Below, one piece after another: positions 1 to 8,664 of a DNA stretch of 43,272 bases. The notes beneath the pieces were generated by a model. The model worked only from the letters and a program-made list of their open reading frames with translations, did no database searches and had not been told where the DNA came from. The position numbers were made by a program, and so were the translations under genes. This DNA is from Pseudomonadota bacterium (GTDB lineage Bacteria; Pseudomonadota; Gammaproteobacteria; Burkholderiales; Nitrosomonadaceae), in contig JAFEEI010000021.1 in NCBI GenBank assembly GCA_018241205.1, positions 8,801 through 52,072 on the forward strand, given 5' to 3'. The number at the start of each line of letters is the position of its first letter. The stretch's first letter is position 1.

Positions 1-3000
1 CATTAAAGATTGCTCGCTGTCGATTTTTTCCATCGGTATGCGCAAGACCGATGCCACTTGTCCGGAGAGGGCATGCAGCATTCCCGCCTCTCTTTGTTCC
101 GCAGGAAGCTGGAATATTTCCTGGCAGATTTTGGTCAAGGCATTTTCTGATTTCTGATCTGCATGGCTGACTAAGCGCTCAAACCGGGGAGAATTTCCGC
201 CAGTGGGCTCAAATGCTTGCCACTTCTCCCAATCGCAATTCATTAATCCATATTGGGACAGGTCGGTGCCGAGCATTTGCGCCCAGCAATCCATCGCCTG
301 ATTGACCGTGATGGTGTTCATCCCCATCAGATTCAGATGTTTTTTCACTCCTTCACTATTCACCGCCATACCGGTTGCAATAGCGCCCCAGTTAATACTC
401 GTGCCGGCTAGCCCGGCGGCGCGGCGTTTGGCCGCCAATGCATCGAGGAAAGTATTGGCGGCGGCGTAGTTCGCTTGGCGCGCGTTGCCGATAATCGAAG
501 ACACCGACGAGAATAGAGCGAAGAAATCCAATGCATCGTTTTGTGTGCATTCATGCAGATACCAAGCGCTCAATGCTTTGGCGCGCATAACCCGGGTCAT
601 GCGTTCCGGGGTCAATTCGGCAATCGCTGCGTCATCCAGAATGGCCGCGGTATGCAATATTCCTTTCAGCGGCGGGCAAGTAGCGGAGATTTTGTCAAAT
701 AACGACTTGACTTGTGCGGCATCGGTCAAATCCGCCGCAACTGCGGTTACTTTCACATCCTTTTCCGCTAACCAGGCCAATACCGCTTTTGCCACATCAT
801 CCGAAGCGCCGCGGCGGCTAACCAGAATCAGATGTTTAGCGCCGTGCTTGGCCATCCATTTTGCTGCTTCCAGTCCAAACCCGCCGAAACCGCCGGTAAT
901 CAGATAGGCTGCATCGGCGGCAAATAATACGGATTGTTGCCGGTCAATGACCGTGATGGCGGATTTATCTTGCAGCGATAAAATCTGCACGGTATCGGTC
1001 ATTGAATGATTCCGGCCGGATAGGAAGGCAACACCTTCCGGCAGGGTCAATACCTGGACCTGCGGCAAGCTGACGATTTGCACCGTGTTGAATAAATGTG
1101 CAACGGTATACAGCAGCTGCTGAAATAACTCCGGCGCTGTGCGTGCGAGTTTTAATGCATCCAGGTGAATAAAGCTTTTTTCCAATAAGCTGACGGGTGC
1201 GTGATCAGTATTGGTTTGTGTCAGAACGATTTCATGCGTTTCCGGCAGCAGCCAGTGATCGATACCCTCCGGCTTGTGCGCATTCGTACCCCGTATCCAG
1301 GCGCGTACCGGCGCAACTTCCTGATTCTCGCCGCTGTTGTGATGATAAAGCAATGGCGAAGCGCCCAAGCAGCTGGCGACTTCCATTGCGGCTGTAGCCG
1401 CTGCGCCCAATCCGCAATCGATCAACACGGTTTCGAGAGGCGCCACCCGGGCGACATACTTCAGTGCGTAATACGCAGGTACTACTGTGGTAGCCAGAGA
1501 AGTGATCTCTTCGTTAGTGAGCTGAAATTGACCAACCGGAAATACCTTATCGGCTGCACAAACGACATGGGAAGCGATAGTGCTATCGGTCGCGAGCATG
1601 ACCAGCTCGCCGATAGTGTGGCCTGTCACCTGATTGCCGATACTGTCGATTACACCTACCGCAAAATAACCTTGTGCATCAGCATTATGGGCATCGGTAA
1701 GCTGGTAACTGGCCAAGTTGATGCATTGCAATGCCACAACGACATCACCGGTTCCGGGAACGGGCTTGGACATGGTATGAAATTCATAATGACCCGGTCT
1801 GGCTAGTTGGAACGCTGCAACGGTGTCACCGCTACGCTCGTTCGAAGGAAGCTCAATGTCATGTCTTATCCAGCGATGGACATAGCGGTCTTTTCCACGT
1901 AGAGCCACATCGTCTTCGTTGTCGTCGGACATTAATTCTTGGGTTAATAAATGAGCCGCTTGGTTTGCACTCACCGGATCCAAGTCAATCTGCGTGAAGC
2001 GAAATTGCGGGAATTCATTGAATGCCACACGCGTCAATCCGGTTAAGGTGGTTAGCGAGACATTCGTTATTTCGCCGTTGCTGCTGACCGCTTGTGCTCC
2101 CTGGGTGATGACATAAACCCGGGGCGCTTGAGCGGTATACACTTTGCCAAGCAACTGAATAATCTGTAATGCGACATTGGCGTGCTCAATTCCTGCAGGA
2201 TCGTTTGCCGCAATTTCTGTCAAACCCCATAAATAAGCAATGCCGGTGCATCCTTGGGATTTTGCTTTTAAGACGATCTGTTCCAAATAACTGAGCTCAT
2301 CCGGGTCGAGAGGCTGAATGTGATTGAATTCTTGCTGATAAACTTCGTTGATCGGCACCCGTATCACCTGATTGCCGCCGATTTCCAGTTCATTGCACAG
2401 AGTTTCGCTGGTTTCGCTAGCAGTACTGAATACCAGCCAGCAACCCTTGCGCTTCATATTCGACAGTGCTGCTTTTTTCTGCCATTGCCATGCGTATGTC
2501 CATTGCGCCAGCTGCTCACCCGGATTATTCTTTTCATTGGTCAACGCCCGGCACCGTAAGCCTGTGACTTCCGCCAGCACATGGCCGTGCTCGTCGAATA
2601 GTGTTAATTCGCCTTCAATGCTGTGTTCGTTGAGGAGGTTCAGCTTGCCGTGACACCACACGGCGTTACCCGGTTTTGCATGGTAGCTGATGCGTTTGAT
2701 TGAAACCGGCATGTAAAAATGATCTTTCTCACTGGTAGCCGCAATGAGTGACTGAAAACATCCATCCAATAGCGTGGGATGCAGGAAATAATCCGGGTAT
2801 TCAGATAACAAACCGGTATGCAACTGGATATGCGCCAACACTTCGTTGTGACCGCGTTGAAGTTGCTGAATGGTTTGAAAGTAAGGCCCATACGATAAGC
2901 CGCGCTCGTTGAGTTCCGCGTAAAGCTCACCGACATCAACCTTTTCGTTGCATCGCTGCAGGATATCCGGGCGTGCTATTATTTTCGATTCCAACACCGC

Positions 3001-6000
3001 CGGCAAAATTTTCGCCGACGCATGCAGCGTCCAATCTAACGACGTATCCTGGTAGTGACTGTGAAATGCATATTGGCCGTTTTCCGGATCGTAGCCGATA
3101 TGGGTAAACGGTTCGCTTTCATTGCCGCTCAGAATCAATGCTTGATGAAAAAATAATTGTTCTATTGCACAAGCCGTATCGCCTGTTGCCTGATTAAATG
3201 CCGCCAATCCAGCTTCCACATAAGCCGCGCCCGGCATGACAACGAGCTCATCAACCTGATGGTCGTTCAGGTAAGGCAAGAATTGCTGATTGATGGCGCC
3301 CTGCCACGCTGGTTTGGGTCCTGACAAACGGCGATCGAGCAGCGGATGCACCGGTGACCCGATGCGATCGGTGATGGATTCTTCATCCTCGTTCCAGTAG
3401 GTCTCTCTTTGCCAAGGATAGGTCGGCAATTTAACGTACATCACATCGGCTGGATACAATCGTTTCCAGTCGATTTTGCAACCGGCCGTGTACAGTCCGG
3501 CCAAAGCCATCTGGAAAGTGTGCTGCTCGGGACGGTCGCGCCGCAATGAAGTGAAGTTCTGTGGTTTGATATTGTGCTGCTGGCAACATTCCTTGATGGC
3601 GGTTGACAGCACCGGATGCGGCCCGACTTCAAGGAAAATGCGATGTCCGTCTTGCAGTAAGCTGGTCATGGCCTGCGCAAAATAAACCGGTTCACGGACG
3701 TTATTGCACCAGTACTCGGCATCGAAGCTCAAGCTGCCGGTCAATTTCCCTGTCACCGTCGAGTACAGCGGCACCTGCGGCAAGGCGGGATGCAAATCAG
3801 CCAGCGTTTGTCTGATTTCAGGTTTCAGGTGCTCCAGGAAGGCGCTGTGATAAGCCAGCTCGACTTGCAGAAAACGATTGAACTCACCCAGTCCGGTTAA
3901 ATGGGCCGAGATTTTTTCCAATCCGGCCGGATCGCCTGACAGGGTTACTTGCGCGGGGCCGTTAACCGCTGCAATCGAGACATCGCCGCTGGTTAATGTT
4001 GCAATTAACTCCGCGCAGTGTTCCATGCTGACGCCAACGGCGAGCATTTTTCCGCAACCAGCGGCTTTTTTTAGAATGCGGCTGCGTTCATAACTGACTT
4101 TGATGGCGTCTTCCAGGCTGAGCGCACCGGCAGCGTAAGCGGCGCTGATTTCTCCCAGACTATGTCCGACAATCGCGCCCGGCTCGATACCGCTGGCCCG
4201 CCACATGGCGGTTAATCCGGCTTGTACCAGGAAGTTTGCCGGTTGTGCTATTTCCGTATCGGTGATTTTCGAGTTTTGTTCATCGGCCAGCATTTCATCC
4301 AGGATTGACCATCCCGCTAATCGGCGGAAGATCGCATCGCATTCTTCTACGGTTTCCCGGTAGATGGCGTTGTTTTCATACAATTCTCTTCCCATGGCCC
4401 ACCATTGCGGCCCCATGCCGGTGTAAACGAATACCGGTTTTGCCGTTGCCTTGCTGTCGGTTTTTCCCGCAACGCCGGAGTAATCCGGTTGTTTGGTTAC
4501 GTAAGCGCTGAGCTGGTCGTACATGTTTGCCCAGGAACTGCCGATAATCGCCAGCCGGTAATCGTGATGTCCCCGGCGGCACGCCGCTGAGAAGCACAAG
4601 TCTTTTAATGTTCCTTTATAGTCGCGTGGAAACTTGTTCATCCAGGCGCGTGCGAGGTTTTGTAACGCGTGCTCACTGCGGGCGGACAGCGGCAATAGAT
4701 AGGTTTGATCCGCTGTATCCTCTTCGCGAACCGGCTTCAGAGCGGGAGGTGCATTTTCCAGAACCGCATGCGCATTGGTTCCGCCATAACCGAATGAATT
4801 GACGGCGGCGTAAATGGGTTGGGAGCCGGATTGCAATGATTCCAACCGGGTCGGTAAGCGTAAGCCCAGTTCATCAAAGGGAATATTGGGATTAGGTGTG
4901 TGTAAATTCGCTTGCGGCGGTACCTGGTGATGCGACAGGCAGAGCGATGTTTTAATGATGCCCGCGATACCGGCTGCCGCCTCCAAATGACCGATAGCGC
5001 CCTTGACGGAGCCCATCAAGCGGAATTTGGAGTGCTTGGACGGTTTGTCGATGACTTCACCCAATGCTTTGGCTTCGAGCGGATCGCCGACCGGTGTGCC
5101 GGTGCCATGGGCTTCAAAATAGCTGATTTCGTTGGTGTCGATCCCATATTTATCGCAAACTGACCGGATCAAGGCTGTTTGTGAGGCCGGATTCGGGACG
5201 GTAATGCCATTGGTTCTGCCATCCTGATTGACGCCGGTTCCCCGCACCAGCGCATAAATCGAGTCACCGTCTCTCAGCGCTGCCGACAACGGTTTCAACA
5301 CGACAACGCCGGCGCCCTCGCCGCGTCCGTAGCCGTTGGCGCTAGCGTCAAAACTTTTACTGCGTCCGTCGGGTGCAAGAAAGCCGCCTTTGCACATGGC
5401 AATCGGATATTCCGGACGCATCATGACATTGACGCCGCCAGCCAGCGCCACATCGGATTCACCGTTCCAGATGGCCTGGCACGCAAGGTGTAATGCCACC
5501 AGCGAAGACGAGCAAGCCGTATCGACACTCATACTGGGGCCGCGCAAGTCCAGAATATACGAAATGCGGTTGGAAAGGATGGTCATCGTTGAACCGACCG
5601 CAGTATGCGTACTGATCAGATCGCGATTCATTTTGCCCATCTGGGTCAGTTTATGATCGAGGGTGAACGCGCCGATGAACACGCCGGTATTGGATCCGAT
5701 CAGCGATTCATAAGGGATTCCCGCATCTTCCAAAGCTTCCCAACTGGTCTCCAGCAGCAGACGCTGCTGCGGATCTATTGATCCCGCTTCACGCGGGGTG
5801 ATACCAAAAAACAGGGCATCAAATTCATCCACCCGCTGTTGCAAGAAACCGCCTTGCTTGACGTACATTTTTCCGGGCTTACTTTGGTCGGGATCATAGA
5901 AACGCTTGAGATTCCAACGTTCCGGCGGGATGTCGACGATGGCATCGCTGCCCGTAACCAACAAATTCCAGAAGCTTTCCGGATCATGAGATCCGCCGGG

Positions 6001-6078
6001 AAAACGGCAGCCAATTCCAACCAAGGCAATGGGTTCGTAAACCGCTTTTTGGGCTGATTTTGATTTTTTCTGTTTCAT
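1..6078 (-). CDS. Type I polyketide synthase, KS-AT-DH-psiKR-ER-KR-(ACP), 3' end outside window
   Basis: A single open frame of 2026 codons runs off the left edge. It would extend and reduce an acyl chain on a tethered acyl carrier protein. Domains: ketosynthase about residues 15-440, with Cys189 in TACSSS, His324 in EAHGTGT and His364 in GHLEAAAG; acyltransferase about 540-850, with Ser640 in GHSLGE; dehydratase about 900-1180, with His940 and Asp1105 (DGCFQ); a structural pseudo-KR about 1215-1400; an enoylreductase-like domain about 1424-1715; and a ketoreductase about 1720-1900, with a GGFGGFG cofactor loop and Ser1858, Tyr1871, Asn1875. The last visible residues look like the first helix of an ACP, so the serine attachment site lies outside. 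The dehydratase motif has Glu where Gly is usual, and the ER cofactor loop is eroded (CGLGAAA), so full reduction is doubtful. The start at 6078 lies 95 bp after the monooxygenase stop, implying one operon. The product is unknown. Confidence 0.95.
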   Translation of the reverse strand, partial: MKQKKSKSAQKAVYEPIALVGIGCRFPGGSHDPESFWNLLVTGSDAIVDIPPERWNLKRFYDPDQSKPGKMYVKQGGFLQQRVDEFDALFFGITPREAGSIDPQQRLLLETSWEALEDAGIPYESLIGSNTGVFIGAFTLDHKLTQMGKMNRDLISTHTAVGSTMTILSNRISYILDLRGPSMSVDTACSSSLVALHLACQAIWNGESDVALAGGVNVMMRPEYPIAMCKGGFLAPDGRSKSFDASANGYGRGEGAGVVVLKPLSAALRDGDSIYALVRGTGVNQDGRTNGITVPNPASQTALIRSVCDKYGIDTNEISYFEAHGTGTPVGDPLEAKALGEVIDKPSKHSKFRLMGSVKGAIGHLEAAAGIAGIIKTSLCLSHHQVPPQANLHTPNPNIPFDELGLRLPTRLESLQSGSQPIYAAVNSFGYGGTNAHAVLENAPPALKPVREEDTADQTYLLPLSARSEHALQNLARAWMNKFPRDYKGTLKDLCFSAACRRGHHDYRLAIIGSSWANMYDQLSAYVTKQPDYSGVAGKTDSKATAKPVFVYTGMGPQWWAMGRELYENNAIYRETVEECDAIFRRLAGWSILDEMLADEQNSKITDTEIAQPANFLVQAGLTAMWRASGIEPGAIVGHSLGEISAAYAAGALSLEDAIKVSYERSRILKKAAGCGKMLAVGVSMEHCAELIATLTSGDVSIAAVNGPAQVTLSGDPAGLEKISAHLTGLGEFNRFLQVELAYHSAFLEHLKPEIRQTLADLHPALPQVPLYSTVTGKLTGSLSFDAEYWCNNVREPVYFAQAMTSLLQDGHRIFLEVGPHPVLSTAIKECCQQHNIKPQNFTSLRRDRPEQHTFQMALAGLYTAGCKIDWKRLYPADVMYVKLPTYPWQRETYWNEDEESITDRIGSPVHPLLDRRLSGPKPAWQGAINQQFLPYLNDHQVDELVVMPGAAYVEAGLAAFNQATGDTACAIEQLFFHQALILSGNESEPFTHIGYDPENGQYAFHSHYQDTSLDWTLHASAKILPAVLESKIIARPDILQRCNEKVDVGELYAELNERGLSYGPYFQTIQQLQRGHNEVLAHIQLHTGLLSEYPDYFLHPTLLDGCFQSLIAATSEKDHFYMPVSIKRISYHAKPGNAVWCHGKLNLLNEHSIEGELTLFDEHGHVLAEVTGLRCRALTNEKNNPGEQLAQWTYAWQWQKKAALSNMKRKGCWLVFSTASETSETLCNELEIGGNQVIRVPINEVYQQEFNHIQPLDPDELSYLEQIVLKAKSQGCTGIAYLWGLTEIAANDPAGIEHANVALQIIQLLGKVYTAQAPRVYVITQGAQAVSSNGEITNVSLTTLTGLTRVAFNEFPQFRFTQIDLDPVSANQAAHLLTQELMSDDNEDDVALRGKDRYVHRWIRHDIELPSNERSGDTVAAFQLARPGHYEFHTMSKPVPGTGDVVVALQCINLASYQLTDAHNADAQGYFAVGVIDSIGNQVTGHTIGELVMLATDSTIASHVVCAADKVFPVGQFQLTNEEITSLATTVVPAYYALKYVARVAPLETVLIDCGLGAAATAAMEVASCLGASPLLYHHNSGENQEVAPVRAWIRGTNAHKPEGIDHWLLPETHEIVLTQTNTDHAPVSLLEKSFIHLDALKLARTAPELFQQLLYTVAHLFNTVQIVSLPQVQVLTLPEGVAFLSGRNHSMTDTVQILSLQDKSAITVIDRQQSVLFAADAAYLITGGFGGFGLEAAKWMAKHGAKHLILVSRRGASDDVAKAVLAWLAEKDVKVTAVAADLTDAAQVKSLFDKISATCPPLKGILHTAAILDDAAIAELTPERMTRVMRAKALSAWYLHECTQNDALDFFALFSSVSSIIGNARQANYAAANTFLDALAAKRRAAGLAGTSINWGAIATGMAVNSEGVKKHLNLMGMNTITVNQAMDCWAQMLGTDLSQYGLMNCDWEKWQAFEPTGGNSPRFERLVSHADQKSENALTKICQEIFQLPAEQREAGMLHALSGQVASVLRIPMEKIDSEQSLM

Positions 6079-6173
6079 GTCACGTGTTCCAAAAAATTAA
6101 GCTGCTTGCTTTAACAGTATGGCTCGGGATCTGATCGGATCCGGAGTCGGAATGGATTTACCGGTGCAGCGGT

Positions 6174-7553
6174 TTAAACATGCCGCGTAGCGATTTGCAT
6201 CTGTGTGTCCGGATTGGCTTTTAAGGTCGCAAAATCCTCCGCGACGGGCATGGGCCAGCCCAATTGCCGGTACAACTTGCGCACCCGCTTGCGGAATGTC
6301 AGCCAATCGCAATAGTAGGTATGCCGGGGAGAGTCGATCATATGGATCGGCCCCCGCAAGTCGCCGTGCTCGTTCCGGGCAATTTCGAGCAGCGCGAGGT
6401 CTTGCCCGGTTTTTTGCTTCTGACTGAAGAGATAGCAAGCCACCATGGACGCGAATAGCTCGAGATGTGGAAAAACCGCAGCATTGCCTTCGTAAAATCC
6501 GAGCGTGAACAGGTTCGGGTGCTTGCGCGAGAAGCACGTCATGTAATGGCCGACGCCATGCCCTGCCCATTCGATATGTTCGGAATCAAGGTAAGGAAAT
6601 TCGGCCTTGTAACCGGTGGCAAAAATGATTTGATCGACTTCTATCGATGAGCCGTCGACGAAATGAACCATCGAGCCGTCCAATCTTTCGATATCCGGTT
6701 TGGCATGCAAATCGCCATGGGCAAAACAAGACAGGATCTCGGAGTTAAGAATCGGTTGTGTTTCAAGGATGCGATGCTGCGGTTTTTGCAATCCGTAGCG
6801 TGTCAGATCACCCAGCAGAGCGGTTAACATATGACCGAATACCCATTGCCTGAATCTGAACGGCATCCATTCGTTTTCTCGTTCGTAAATATCCGCCGGT
6901 TTTCCAAAAATCACCTTGGGAAGAAAGTGATAGCCCCGGCGCATACTGATATAAGCGGCTTTGGCATTTCTTGCCGCTTCGGTGGCGATATCGCAACCCG
7001 AGTTGCCGGCGCCGACGATCAAGACACGCTGGTTTTTGAATTCATCCGCACCGAAGTAGTCTTTGGAATGGCGCTGCCAGCCGGTAAATGTTCCCGGAAT
7101 TTCCGGGTAGCTGGGATTCCAGTGCATGCCGGAAGCGCAAATTACACTGCGGTAAATCCGTGTCTGGCTATTGACCTTGACCAGCCAGTAGCCATCTTTG
7201 GGTTCAACTTTTTCGACTGCACTGGAAAAATAAATGTATTTTTTCAGATCATAGGCATCAGCAAAATTGTGCAAATAAGCAAGGATCTCGTCGCGTCGGG
7301 GAAAATCAGCGCCCGGCGGAAAAGGAAGCCCCATAAACCCGGATTCCGTTCTCGATGAGACAAAGTGCGTGTGTTCGTATACCGGTGTGCCGGGATTTTC
7401 AATGTCCCAAAGCCCGCCAATATCCTTATGGCGTTCAAAAACATCAAATGGCAAATCCAACGCCAAAAGCGCGCGCGCCTGTGCAAGCCCGGACGGGCCG
7501 GCGCCTATGATGCAGTGTTTATCCTTACAGTCGATAATTGTTGTTTCGTTCAT
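6174..7553 (-). CDS. Flavin-containing monooxygenase (class B FMO-like)
   Basis: A 459-residue FAD- and NADPH-dependent oxygenase. It shows the FAD loop GAGPSG near the N terminus, the FMO signature FxGxxxHxxxY (FTGWQRHSKDY), the NADPH loop GAGNSG directly after it, and a later ATGY motif; all are in the family's usual order. No signal peptide is seen, so it should be cytoplasmic. An upstream in-frame ATG at 7586 would add 11 residues, but the ATG at 7553 is preceded by AAGGAG at ideal spacing and is preferred. It is the first gene of a probable two-gene operon with the polyketide synthase, so oxidation of the polyketide or of an amine or ketone linked to it is a fair guess. The actual substrate (N-, S- or Baeyer-Villiger-type oxidation) cannot be read from the sequence. 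Confidence 0.92.
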   Translation of the reverse strand: MNETTIIDCKDKHCIIGAGPSGLAQARALLALDLPFDVFERHKDIGGLWDIENPGTPVYEHTHFVSSRTESGFMGLPFPPGADFPRRDEILAYLHNFADAYDLKKYIYFSSAVEKVEPKDGYWLVKVNSQTRIYRSVICASGMHWNPSYPEIPGTFTGWQRHSKDYFGADEFKNQRVLIVGAGNSGCDIATEAARNAKAAYISMRRGYHFLPKVIFGKPADIYERENEWMPFRFRQWVFGHMLTALLGDLTRYGLQKPQHRILETQPILNSEILSCFAHGDLHAKPDIERLDGSMVHFVDGSSIEVDQIIFATGYKAEFPYLDSEHIEWAGHGVGHYMTCFSRKHPNLFTLGFYEGNAAVFPHLELFASMVACYLFSQKQKTGQDLALLEIARNEHGDLRGPIHMIDSPRHTYYCDWLTFRKRVRKLYRQLGWPMPVAEDFATLKANPDTQMQIATRHV

Positions 7554-7756
7554 ACAGAGCTCCTTAGCGAAGATCAAAATTTTCATCCTTGAAACAGATC
7601 ATTTGCGTTGCAGGAAAGTAACCACTGCAAAACTAACCTGTTTCATCATGTCCCGATTTGCTGCGCGATACTCTTTGCCGGTTCCACCGCTGCTCATTCA
7701 GTGAACAGCGATTTTTTCCTCAAATTTTTCCTGATCGATGCTCAGAAAATCAGTAA

Positions 7757-7772
7757 TGTGATAATTGTCATT
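7757..7772. promoter_or_regulatory. Second, weaker CRP-like site
   Basis: TGTGATAATTGTCATT matches TGTGA-N6-TCA but loses the last two consensus bases. Its centre is 41 bp from the perfect site at 7798, about four helical turns, so two dimers would sit on the same face of the DNA. Confidence 0.3.
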
Positions 7773-7797
7773 TTATCTTCCAGGGTTATTTTTCCCG

Positions 7798-7813
7798 TGT
7801 GACATTTGTCACA
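7798..7813. promoter_or_regulatory. CRP/FNR-family palindromic site (perfect)
   Basis: TGTGACATTTGTCACA has perfect 7-bp arms and matches the CRP consensus TGTGA-N6-TCACA exactly. It lies about 245 bp upstream of the monooxygenase start in a 570-bp gene-poor gap, between that operon and rightward small ORFs, so it could serve either side. The link to a CRP/FNR-type regulator is inferred from the consensus alone. Confidence 0.5.
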
Positions 7814-7823
7814 AATCGATCGA

Positions 7824-7843
7824 AATCAATATGTAAGTTGATT
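7824..7843. repeat. Inverted repeat AATCAA-N8-TTGATT
   Basis: Six-base perfect arms with an 8-bp spacer, beside the CRP-like site. The half-sites resemble FNR half-sites (TTGAT/ATCAA), but the spacer is longer than the 4 bp FNR uses. It could be an operator for another regulator. Apart from this and the CRP-like sites I see nothing definite in the gap 7587-8123. Confidence 0.25.
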
Positions 7844-8123
7844 GATGTTATAAAGAGGTTTAGTTGTTCTAGTAATTAGGGCGGTTGTTTGCAAAATAAG
7901 CACAATGCTCATTCACTTTCTGAATCTGTGGTTTTAAGATGGGAATGGCAGGTTTTGATAGGATTCGCAGAGGAATCCGATGATCGTTAAATTTTCTGAT
8001 TTAAAGTCACTTCGAACATTGATGGGTGTACAGATCTATTGAATTCACCAGTTCTGCCAAGTTGCGAATTAAATTTATATGTTGCTGATATTGCTTATAC
8101 AGATTCTTAAGGAAGGTTCAGTA

Positions 8124-8237
8124 ATGATAAAAATGATGACTGTAGCGGTATGCGGCCTAATTCTGGTTTTTTCTTCGTTAAGCGATTTTGCATACTTATC
8201 CCGCGTTCAGAGCGTGCAACGGAAAAGCTATTGCTAA
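8124..8237 (+). CDS. Small exported-looking peptide or frameshifted remnant
   Basis: A 37-codon frame beginning MIKMMTVAVCGLILVF, which looks like the start of a signal peptide, with a strong ribosome site (AAGGAAGG, 7 nt before ATG). After the hydrophobic stretch the frame soon stops at 8237. A second frame, open from about 8188 to 8403, continues with polar residues and could be the mature part of a secreted protein lost to a frameshift. I do not recognise the family. It may be a real small gene, a broken gene, or chance. Confidence 0.3.
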   Translation: MIKMMTVAVCGLILVFSSLSDFAYLSRVQSVQRKSYC

Positions 8238-8324
8238 ATATGCCAAAACGAGAATCCACGCAAATGCGACCAGAAAGGATAATTACCGGATGATCAACTA
8301 TAACCTTCTGGACGAGGATATCCG

Positions 8325-8456
8325 ATGCTTAAATACAGCCGGGGAAATAACGGCAACACCGGCGCAGCCAAGCAAGCTGCGGGCGATGCCTTATTTTGTT
8401 TGATTCAATCGACGAATAATCCGGTCGTTTTTCATAAGATAAAAGACGATGGATAG
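8325..8456 (+). CDS. Hypothetical small ORF, 43 aa
   Basis: ATG at 8325 with GAGG seven bases upstream, and a Gly/Asn/Ala-rich start (GNNGNTGAAKQAAG). No recognisable domain. It overlaps the open frame noted for the 8124 gene, so at most one is likely to be real. Confidence 0.15.
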   Translation: MLKYSRGNNGNTGAAKQAAGDALFCLIQSTNNPVVFHKIKDDG

Positions 8457-8492
8457 AATTGGCCACCGGTTAAGGAAAGGCTGATTAGTTGG

Positions 8493-8624
8493 CTATAAGA
8501 GTGAATCACTTTGTTGCGCGGTACTCGCTCCCTCGCCTATCTTGTTGATAGGTTCCGGTTGCTGTACCCCATGCGCTTCGTGCTTCATCTCGTCGGCCGA
8601 ATCGATCAGCGGTTCCTTAAGCAC
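8493..8624 (-). CDS. Possible small ORF or lost C-terminal tail of the proton ATPase
   Basis: A 43-codon frame from a GTG preceded by GGAAGG. The same frame stays open upstream through the ATPase stop codon, shifted +1 from the ATPase frame. It is charged and low in hydrophobic residues. It could be an independent small protein, or a cytoplasmic tail detached by a frameshift near 8670. I do not recognise it. Confidence 0.2.
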   Translation of the reverse strand: MLKEPLIDSADEMKHEAHGVQQPEPINKIGEGASTAQQSDSLL

Positions 8625-8664
8625 TTTCCTTCCCTTTCTCGACCGATCAAGCTGGGAGAACAGT

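Noticed and set aside
6097-6570. 157-codon minus-strand frame at the end of the monooxygenase gene
   Set aside because: It overlaps most of the monooxygenase C terminus in another frame and has no family features.
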